Shown here: positions 57,623 through 64,000 of the stretch, piece after piece
Layout: each line of letters opens with the position of its first letter
Numbering within the stretch: position 1 is the stretch's first letter
Program-made: the position numbers and the translations under genes
Notes under the pieces: model-generated
Seen by the model: the letters and a program-made list of their open reading frames with translations, nothing else
Told to the model about the DNA's origin: nothing
Database searches by the model: none
Assembly: GCA_937901125.1 (NCBI GenBank)
Contig: CALCGT010000027.1
Coordinates: 19,472 to 83,471 of the forward strand
DNA length: 64,000 nt
Source: an uncultured Clostridia bacterium
GTDB lineage: Bacteria; Bacillota; Clostridia; Lachnospirales; Anaerotignaceae
Direction: 5' to 3'

Positions 57623-58156
57623 TCAGAACAAAGGCGGTGTAGAGATCCAGAGCACTTTCGCCGTTGTTTTCTTTTCATTTTTCAAATAATGCTGCCGTTT
57701 GCCAGAAAGATAAAAGGTCTCTCCCTTATGCACGGTGAATTTCTCTTCTCCATTGATCAGCACCACTGTGCCTTCCAGCACATAGCCGAATTCCTCGCCG
57801 CTGTGGGGATCCATCCCAAAGGATTCGTTGCCCTGGGGCAATTCGATCAGGATGGGTTCCATTTCGTTTTTCTGGGTATTGGGAACGATCCAATGGATCG
57901 TGTAATTTTCTCTTTCATCCACAAAAAAGTCTTTTTTGCGAAAGACAAGCTGCTCCTGCTCCTCTTCCTTGAAAAATTCTGCCAGAGAGCTGCCCAGAGC
58001 CTCTACAATATCATTCAGGGTAGTGATGGAGGGAGTAGTCAGGTCTCTTTCCAGCTGGGAAAGAAAGCCTTTGGTCAGCTCGCTGCGGCTGGCCAGTTCC
58101 TCCAACGTCAGCCCCTTTTGTATGCGAAGCCGTTTGATTTTCCTGCCGATTTCCAT
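57623..58156 (-). CDS. HTH-cupin regulator of the pot operon (PuuR-like)
   Basis: 177 residues. N-terminal XRE domain MEIGRKIKRLRIQKGLTLEELASRSELTKGFLSQLERDLTTPSITTLNDIVEAL; C-terminal cupin with GMDPHSGEEFGYVLEGTVVLINGEEKFTVHKGETFYL, which probably binds a polyamine or related ligand. First gene of the operon, 18 bp before potA, so it likely controls its own transcription through the paired sites at 58188-58218. Confidence 0.9.
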   Translation of the reverse strand: MEIGRKIKRLRIQKGLTLEELASRSELTKGFLSQLERDLTTPSITTLNDIVEALGSSLAEFFKEEEQEQLVFRKKDFFVDERENYTIHWIVPNTQKNEMEPILIELPQGNESFGMDPHSGEEFGYVLEGTVVLINGEEKFTVHKGETFYLSGKRQHYLKNEKKTTAKVLWISTPPLF

Positions 58157-58187
58157 ATCAGCATCTCCTTTGCTTTGTTTTAGTATT

Positions 58188-58218
58188 GCTAAACTTTGAA
58201 ATTATTTTTACTAAACCC
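58188..58218 (-). promoter_or_regulatory. Paired operator of the pot operon, 22-bp spaced
   Basis: GCTAAACTT (58188-58196) and ACTAAACCC (58210-58218), start-to-start 22 bp, 5 bp from the -10. Same spacing and position as at 140-170. An AAAGTTT/AAACTTT inverted repeat at 58267-58289 upstream of the -35 may be a further site. Confidence 0.6.
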
Positions 58219-58223
58219 AGACT

Positions 58224-58251
58224 ATTCTAACACAACTATGGCAGAATGCAA
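58224..58251 (-). promoter_or_regulatory. Promoter of the pot operon
   Basis: Minus-strand TTGCAT (58246-58251) and TAGAAT (58224-58229), 16 bp apart. Confidence 0.7.
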
Positions 58252-58310
58252 GCAAAAATAAACATAAAGTTTGATTTATTAAACTTTTCATCATTTTGCA
58301 CCAAAAAAGC

Positions 58311-58383
58311 AAAAAAAGCCCCTGAACCGCGGGTTCAGGGGGGAGGGTAAATAAAATATATATGGAAACTTAAAACTTTTAAC
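58311..58383 (-). ncRNA. Candidate small RNA with C-rich single-stranded region
   Basis: A consensus promoter (58390-58418) points into a 70-base stretch with no ORF that ends in CCCCTGAACC/GGTTCAGGGG plus seven T. Just before the hairpin the RNA reads TTTACCCTCCCCC, complementary to ribosome binding sites. The transcript would end 60 bases upstream of the pot promoter. Confidence 0.5.
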
Positions 58384-58389
58384 AAATGC

Positions 58390-58418
58390 ATTATAACTGA
58401 AATATTTTTCATCGTCAA
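58390..58418 (-). promoter_or_regulatory. Promoter of the candidate small RNA
   Basis: Minus-strand TTGACG (58413-58418) and TATAAT (58390-58395), 17 bp apart. Confidence 0.65.
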
Positions 58419-58547
58419 TACAAAAAACTACAGAATATTACCAAAAAATGAAAAATATTTTATTCAATTTCTCTTTTCCTCCCTTTCCCATTTATGGAGA
58501 AAACCTGCATTTTTTCTCTCAAAAGCCCTGTAATACTCCATTTTTTC

Positions 58548-58576
58548 TTGTATATCCCTGCATTTTCCTGTATAAT
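58548..58576 (+). promoter_or_regulatory. Promoter of rmlD
   Basis: TTGTAT (58548-58553) and TATAAT (58571-58576), 17 bp apart, 37 bp before the ATG. It lies inside an upstream extension of the rmlD frame, ruling out the longer start at 58448. Confidence 0.75.
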
Positions 58577-58612
58577 TTGATAAATTATGTAATAAAAATT
58601 GGAGGGATATCT

Positions 58613-59443
58613 ATGTTAAAAGTATGGATCGTCGGTTCCGAAAGCCAGGTGGGCAAAAGCATTGCCGCCGTTCTGGATACCACAGAACTGAGCGTCCTTT
58701 GCACCGATAAAGATGAGCTGGACATCACAAATACAGAAGATGTGCTGAGCTATGGGGAGATTCAGCGCCCCGATATCATTATCAACTGCGCTGCCATCAC
58801 CGATACAGACCTTTGCGAAGCAAACCCCGAGCTGGCCTATCGTGTCAATGCCCTGGGTGCCCGCAATCTTTCCCTGGTGGCAAGAAAGCATAACGCAAAG
58901 ATCGTGCAGCTTTCCACAGACGACGTTTTCGACGGTAAAAAAGACGCACCCTATACAGAATTTGATGACACACACCCCCTGACGGTCTATGGGCGTTCCA
59001 AAAGAGCCGGGGAAAATTATGTAAAGGAATTTACCCATAAGCATTTCATCATCCGCAGCAACTGGGTCTACGGCAAAGGTGGTAAAAATTTTGTCAATGA
59101 CCTGCTGGCATACACAGGTGAGGAGATTACCATTCCCACAGACCAGTATGGTTCTCCCACCAGTGCCATGGATCTGGCCCGTATCATCCTGCATCTGATC
59201 GATACTAATGAATATGGTACATACCACGCTACCTGCAGGGGCAACTGCAGCCGGTTTGAATTTGCTCAGGAAATCCTGAAACTGGCGGGCAAATCCGTGG
59301 TTCTGAAGCCTGTTTCCTCTGCGGAAATTTCTTCTGTCAGACCTACCTATGCGGTATTGGATAATTTCATCCTCCGCATCATTGATGTTTACGAAATGCC
59401 CACATGGCAGAAATCCCTGCGGGAATATTTGAAAGGGTGGTGA
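58613..59443 (+). CDS. rmlD: dTDP-4-dehydrorhamnose reductase family protein
   Basis: 276 residues from the ATG at 58613 (TTGGAGGG upstream). SDR fold: nucleotide loop GSESQVGKSI (usual GxxGQVG), INCAAITDTDLCEANPELAYRVNALGARNL, STDDVFDGKKDAPYTE and the active-site Y-x-x-x-K in VYGRSKRAGE. RmlD reduces the last intermediate to dTDP-rhamnose, but rmlABC are not nearby and MAT2B-like relatives exist, so the sugar is uncertain. The next gene begins 4 bp later. Confidence 0.87.
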   Translation: MLKVWIVGSESQVGKSIAAVLDTTELSVLCTDKDELDITNTEDVLSYGEIQRPDIIINCAAITDTDLCEANPELAYRVNALGARNLSLVARKHNAKIVQLSTDDVFDGKKDAPYTEFDDTHPLTVYGRSKRAGENYVKEFTHKHFIIRSNWVYGKGGKNFVNDLLAYTGEEITIPTDQYGSPTSAMDLARIILHLIDTNEYGTYHATCRGNCSRFEFAQEILKLAGKSVVLKPVSSAEISSVRPTYAVLDNFILRIIDVYEMPTWQKSLREYLKGW

Positions 59444-59447
59444 GAAT

Positions 59448-60725
59448 ATGAGAAATAAAGAAACGCAAAAGAACTTAGGTTTGACAACGAAAATTTTTAT
59501 CGCCCTGATTCTTGGCGCGATTTTTGGTATCATACTCCACTATGTCGTACCTTCCAGCCACATCAAAGATGATATTCTGGTAGAAGGCGTCCTGTATATC
59601 GTTGGGCAGGGCTTCATCCGCCTGATGAAAATGCTGGTAGTTCCTCTGGTGTTCTGCTCCATCGTCTGCGGCAGCATGTCCATCGGTGACACGAAAAAAC
59701 TGGGTACTGTGGGCGTGCGGACACTGATTTTCTATATGACCACCACAGCCCTTGCCATCTGCGTGGCTCTGACTATGGGAAATCTGTTGAACCCCGGTGT
59801 AGGTCTGGATATGTCTGCCATCTCTTCCAATGCCGCTGAAGTGCAGACCATGGAAGCAACCTCTATGGCTTCTACCATTCTGAATATCATCCCCGATAAT
59901 CCCATCGGCGCACTGGCAAACGGCATCATGCTGCAGATTATCGTTTTTGCCCTCATCATCGGCATCATTCTGGCAAAACTGGGAGAAAAAACAGAAACTG
60001 TTGCCAACTTCTTCAGCCAGTTCAACGACATCATGATGGAAATGACCATGATGGTCATGAGTCTGGCACCTATCGGCGTATTCTGCCTGATCTCCAGAAC
60101 CTTTGCAGGCATCGGCTTCTCCGCCTTCCTGCCTTTGGCCAAATATATGATCGGCGTGCTGCTGGCTCTGTTGGTACAGTGCTTTGTGGTATATCTGGGT
60201 CTGCTGAAGATTTTCTCCGGCCTGAACCCCTTCAAGTTCATCAAGAATTTCTTCCCCGTTATGGCCTTCGCCTTCTCCACAGCCACCTCCAATGCGACTA
60301 TCCCCATGTCCATTGATACACTGGCAACAAAAATGGGCGTTTCCAAGCGGATTTCTTCCTTCACCGTCCCTCTGGGTGCAACCATCAATATGGACGGTAC
60401 AGCGATCATGCAGGGTGTGGCGGTTGTATTTGCCGCTCAGGCCTTTGGCATCGTACTGACCCCTGCAGACTATGTGACCGTTATTGGTACGGCTACGCTG
60501 GCCTCCATCGGTACTGCCGGCGTTCCCAGTGTCGGTCTGGTTACCCTGACCATGGTATTCAACTCCATCGGCCTGCCCGTAGAAGCCATTGGTCTGATTA
60601 TGGGTATCGACCGTATTCTGGATATGGCCCGTACGGCTGTCAATATCACCGGTGACGCTGTTTGTACGACCATCGTTGCCCACCAGAACAACGCTTTGGA
60701 TCGTGAAGTTTTCAAAAACAGCTGA
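59448..60725 (+). CDS. Dicarboxylate/amino acid:cation symporter (DAACS)
   Basis: 425 residues, eight membrane helices plus two re-entrant loops. Family motifs: GQGFIRLMKMLVVPLVFCSIV, AFSTATSNATIPMSID (HP1 serine-rich tip and following helix), PLGATINMDGTAIMQGVAV (the NMDGT substrate/cation site) and AIGLIMGIDRILDMARTAVNITGDA. Imports glutamate, aspartate or C4-dicarboxylates with Na+ or H+; the Arg in DRILDMARTAVN is compatible with acidic substrates. GGTGGTGAG site. Follows rmlD by 4 bp. Confidence 0.94.
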   Translation: MRNKETQKNLGLTTKIFIALILGAIFGIILHYVVPSSHIKDDILVEGVLYIVGQGFIRLMKMLVVPLVFCSIVCGSMSIGDTKKLGTVGVRTLIFYMTTTALAICVALTMGNLLNPGVGLDMSAISSNAAEVQTMEATSMASTILNIIPDNPIGALANGIMLQIIVFALIIGIILAKLGEKTETVANFFSQFNDIMMEMTMMVMSLAPIGVFCLISRTFAGIGFSAFLPLAKYMIGVLLALLVQCFVVYLGLLKIFSGLNPFKFIKNFFPVMAFAFSTATSNATIPMSIDTLATKMGVSKRISSFTVPLGATINMDGTAIMQGVAVVFAAQAFGIVLTPADYVTVIGTATLASIGTAGVPSVGLVTLTMVFNSIGLPVEAIGLIMGIDRILDMARTAVNITGDAVCTTIVAHQNNALDREVFKNS

Positions 60726-60759
60726 CCTCTTCCCACTGCAAGGAAAGGGGAAAAAAGTT

Positions 60760-63700
60760 GTGAAAAAAAAGTACAAACTATTGAGCATGCTATTGTGCTG
60801 CGTCATGCTGATGGGAAGTTTCTTCTCCACAGCTATGGCAGAAGTCTTTCAAGACGAGCACGGCTACTGGCACTATGAGCCAGAAGAACAGGGTAGATAC
60901 TCTGATGGTGGTTATAAGATTGACAAAATCCCCCATCCTACCCTTGGCCCCGGTAAGGTTGACGGTATCCTGACAGGTGAGGAACAAGATCGTGGGAACT
61001 CTTATTCCTGATCCATGGCAGATGGTGGTGAAGACAGTGACTATATTTATATCGGCACTTGCTATAACTCCACCTATTACATTTACCACAACAATGTTAT
61101 GACATCGTTGAATCAAATGAAAGCGGAAGGTTTGCTGGATGAAGATGTTGATACATCTAAAGTAACTGCCAATATCGTGAAAGTCATGTTTGGTGTAGAT
61201 ACCTTTGAACCCACTCTGGTTGCAGGTTGGGATCCTGTCATCATGGCTATTCATAAAGAAACCGGTGAGGCTGAAGTAATATTCCGCGAAAGTGCAATCC
61301 GCAAGGATCATCCTGAGATTTTCAAAGGTTTCCCTGGTATGCCTAGGTACAATGTCCTGTCTGGCTATCGTATGGCTGTTGAATTTGATGGTAAGCTGTA
61401 TTTTGCCGGCATGGGTAACCCGCTACACTAGTCGCAGTTGACCCTCAGACAAATGAAACTGAAATTGCGTACTACAACATTGTAAGCAGTCAGGCAAAAG
61501 GCATCTCCAATGGTGTACATGGCTTGTTGGAATATGATGGCGAGCTGTTGATGTGTCTGGCGAAAGATAACTATAATGGTAACGGTGAACCCGGCGGTAT
61601 CATCGTTGAAAGTGATGACCCATCTAAAGGCTTAGACACATGGCGTGTTCTTGCTGACCAGGACGACTTTGATGGTCTGCCTGCGGTTATGCAGTGTGAT
61701 GGCCTGAATGGTGGCGGTATCTGGGATATCATTGAATATAACGGCGCACTGTACGTTACCGTTGTTACAGATAAGAGTATCGATGGCAAAATCAACAAGC
61801 AGGGCTTTGCGCTGTATCGTGGCGACAAGCAGCGTGACGGCGATTTTAAATGGACACAGATTGTCGGCAATAATGGTACCAGCGGCATCGGCTTTGGTAT
61901 GGGCATTGACCATTCCATGTCTTGTAACATGTGGGTATATGATGGCTACCTGTATCCGGGTACCTACAATGACCCCATGCTGGATCTGGCAGAAGTTCCC
62001 GCTACCGGTAACTTTGAACTGTTGTATAATGACTTAGACCACTCTATCTATCTCTACCGTATGGATGAAGATGAAAACTTTGAACAGATCGGTGGTAAGG
62101 ATGATAACCCCAATTTCCCTGAGGGTCCCATGGGTAACTTGGGCGCAGGTTTGGGCAACAATTCCAACCAGTATGTATGGCGTATGGGCGTTCACGATGA
62201 TGAATTCTACATCGGCACCTATGATACAGCTACACTGACATATAACTTTACACAGATCACTGATGGTAAAGTTGCCAATATGGAATATGAAGATATTTGC
62301 GGCAGAGCGGATGTACTGAAAGCTGCTGTGGAAGAAGTTCTGGGTGAATATGCAGACGATCCCATCATGGCTTGGGTTTTGGATGAAGTATTATTCTCAG
62401 ATTTTACAGCAGAGTTTTATCAGAAACTGACAGGCTTCGCAACAGAAATGTCTCCTGACGAAAACCCTGTTCCTGCATATCGTGAAATGATTGCTGATTA
62501 TGAAGCATCCAAGAAAAAAGTATATGATTTTATCAACAAGGTAGGCGACTTTGACCTGCTGACAAAATATAAAGAGGTTAAAGGCGAAGAAACTTATGGC
62601 TTCTTGAGAGATATATTCAAAGACAGAATCATTCGGGAACTGAGAAACAACCTGAAAACAATCGCAGATGAAATCTTTGAAGTTCATGATAAAGTTGTTT
62701 ATGATGAACTGCTGCATAATTTCGTTTACTATTTTGGTTGTAACTACTATGCAAAGCAGTCTGAAGAAGGCTTCGACTTGTTGGTATCCAACGATGGCGT
62801 GAACTTTGACGCAATCATGCGCGACGGCTTCGGTGATGGAGCAAACCATGGTCTGCGTACTATCTGCTCTACAGAGTATGGTGTATTCATGGGTACAGCA
62901 AATCCTTATTATGGTACACAGCTTTGGCTGATGTATGATGAAGATGATAAGTCTCGTTTCCCTGAAGAACCCGATGAAGAATATGACGAATACATGGTTC
63001 ACTTCTACATTGCTGACGAAGAAGGCGGTAGCTATATCGTAGACGGTGAAGAAGCTAAAACTGTTGACGTTGCAGCAGAAGAAACAGAAGACAACGGCTG
63101 GTATGCTGCATTCCCCGAGACGGTTATGAACTGACCAGCTGGCGGGTCGAAGGCAAAGAAACTCAGACTTGGGATGCAGATGCATGCGAAGTTGGCGGCG
63201 TAGAATTGCTGGCAAATAAAGGTCATCTCTCCATCACACCCGTACTGGAAAAAGAATTCGTAGATCCTGTTGATCCTGATGAATGTGAACACAAATTCGG
63301 CGATTGGGAATATGATAAGAACAACCACTGGCATGAATGTTCCGAATGCGGGAAAAAGGTTGACTTTGGTGAACATGAAGAAAGCGGATGGATCGTAGAC
63401 AAAGAAGCAACATCCAAGCAAGACGGCAGCAAGCATAAAGAATGCTTGGTTTGCGAATGTACCCTGGTGGAAAAACGCATTCCTGCTACCGGCGATAGCC
63501 ATTCCTCTTCTTCTAATAAGAGCAAAACTTATCTGATCACTGTAGAGGAAAGCAAAAACGGTGCAGTAGTTTCCAGTCGTAAGGATGCAAAAAAAGACAC
63601 TACAATTCTTTTGAATGTAGAACCCGAACAGGGCTATATGCTGAAAGACATTACTGTCACTACACGCAATGGCAAAGATGTTGAAGTGACAAAGAAAGAT

Positions 63701-63988
63701 GCAAATCAGTTCACATTCAAGATGCCTGCTGCTAATGTAACAGTAAAAGCAAAATTCGAAAAAGCGTCTGAAATCACCCTGACAATTGATGATGTAGTTG
63801 CATGGGTATTTACAAAATACGTTACAAATGATGTTGCTCCCGAAATCAAAAATGAAAGAACTATGCTGCCTATCCGTTTTGTGGCAGAAGCTCTGGGCGG
63901 CAAGGTTGATTGGGACGATGCAACAAATACTGTTTCCATTATCAAGAGACTGTTTCAAAGTTTGTGTAAAATGAAAAAACTGATATAA
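60760..63988 (+). pseudogene. Decayed large secreted/surface protein gene
   Basis: Starts at GTG 60760 (AGGGG upstream) with a signal peptide KKKYKLLSMLLCCVMLMGSFFSTAMAE (in part) and reads into a propeller-like extracellular region. Lesions: in-frame TGA at 61009 in SYS-stop-SMADGG, where TGG would give SYSWS; a lost base near 61424 (GMGNP to TLVAVDPQTNETE); a shift near 63115 (YAAFP to RDGYELTSWRVEGKE). Then HxxC-type KNNHWHECSECGKK, a beta repeat ending FTFKMPAANVTVKAKF, and a copper-amine-oxidase N-terminal-like domain ERTMLPIRFVAEALGGKVDWDDATNTVSI, broken off at about 63945. Sequencing error could explain some but not all lesions. Confidence 0.75.
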
Positions 63989-64000
63989 GATAATGAAATG
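63945..64000. mobile_element. Possible end of an IS256-family element
   Basis: Homology to the amine-oxidase-like domain stops after NTVSI, and the DNA changes to GAGACTGTTTCAAAG followed by TTTGTGTAAAA, a form typical of IS256-family terminal repeats in Clostridia. No transposase ORF is inside the window. Recognised from memory only. Confidence 0.35.

Noticed and set aside
56048..58183. 711-codon open frame on the plus strand antisense to potA and the HTH-cupin gene
   Set aside because: Codon pattern is the complement of clear genes, low-complexity His/Phe-rich translation, no ribosome binding site.

Overview
The window looks like a chromosomal segment of a Gram-positive, spore-forming anaerobe of the class Clostridia, most likely a Lachnospirales-type gut organism; genus not determined. 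Support: AGGAGG-type ribosome binding sites and near-consensus -35/-10 promoters throughout, spoIIP and a SpoIID/PG-binding protein, the cdaA-cdaR-glmM cluster, diaminopimelate dehydrogenase, several ferredoxin/radical-SAM style proteins, and tRNA genes without encoded CCA. Almost all of it is ordinary housekeeping and transport DNA; no prophage, CRISPR array, rRNA or complete IS is seen.

Layout. 1-5.3 kb: start of an exported-protein gene on the minus strand, a small HTH/membrane-protein pair, rpsF-ssb-rpsR, a frameshifted zinc-ribbon gene, a lipoprotein, ddh, and a MarR-GNAT pair with its own promoter/operator. 5.4-12.8 kb: P2A-type Ca/Mn ATPase under a yybP-ykoY (manganese) riboswitch, a MATE exporter, guaB, NusG-II/Gx-transporter genes. 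12.9-20.4 kb: tRNA-Phe, L-cysteine desulfidase divergent from an NSS transporter, a gutted chloramphenicol-acetyltransferase gene overlapping def, asnS, msrAB, a nitrilase. 20.5-32.9 kb: cell-wall/spore proteins, a wecB gene fused in frame to a SHOCT-like gene, FAH-family hydrolase, argG-argH behind an ARG box, mutT, spoIIP, and a HAD/GT8 operon whose leader holds two tandem copies of a structured element. 33-41 kb: two small HTH genes behind paired operators, then a four-gene operon (LRR protein, VWA protein, MoxR ATPase, flavodoxin-ferredoxin), TetR, radical SAM protein. 41-52.7 kb: PLP aminotransferase, cdaA-cdaR-glmM, tRNA-Arg, a PurF-like protein lacking the N-terminal cysteine, a leader peptide plus rsgA, DUF362, an HTH-TPR regulator with a TSUP exporter. 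52.8-64 kb: a polyamine transport operon (regulator-potA-potB-potC-potD), a candidate small RNA, rmlD, a DAACS symporter, and a large decayed surface-protein gene broken by a stop, two frameshifts and perhaps an IS at the right edge.

The most interesting signals are non-coding: (i) a family of about 140-240 bp mosaics of short perfect palindromes that abut stop codons at eight or nine loci and vary in compensated fashion; (ii) a second structured element present three times (two tandem before the HAD gene, one between the Mn riboswitch and its ATPase) with covarying stems; (iii) a 22-bp-spaced operator shared by the pot operon and the gene at the left edge; (iv) an 18-residue leader peptide with a perfect hairpin before rsgA; (v) a short C-rich RNA with its own promoter and terminator. 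No single stretch proves a new defence or biosynthetic system; the LRR/VWA/MoxR/ferredoxin operon is the best protein-level candidate.
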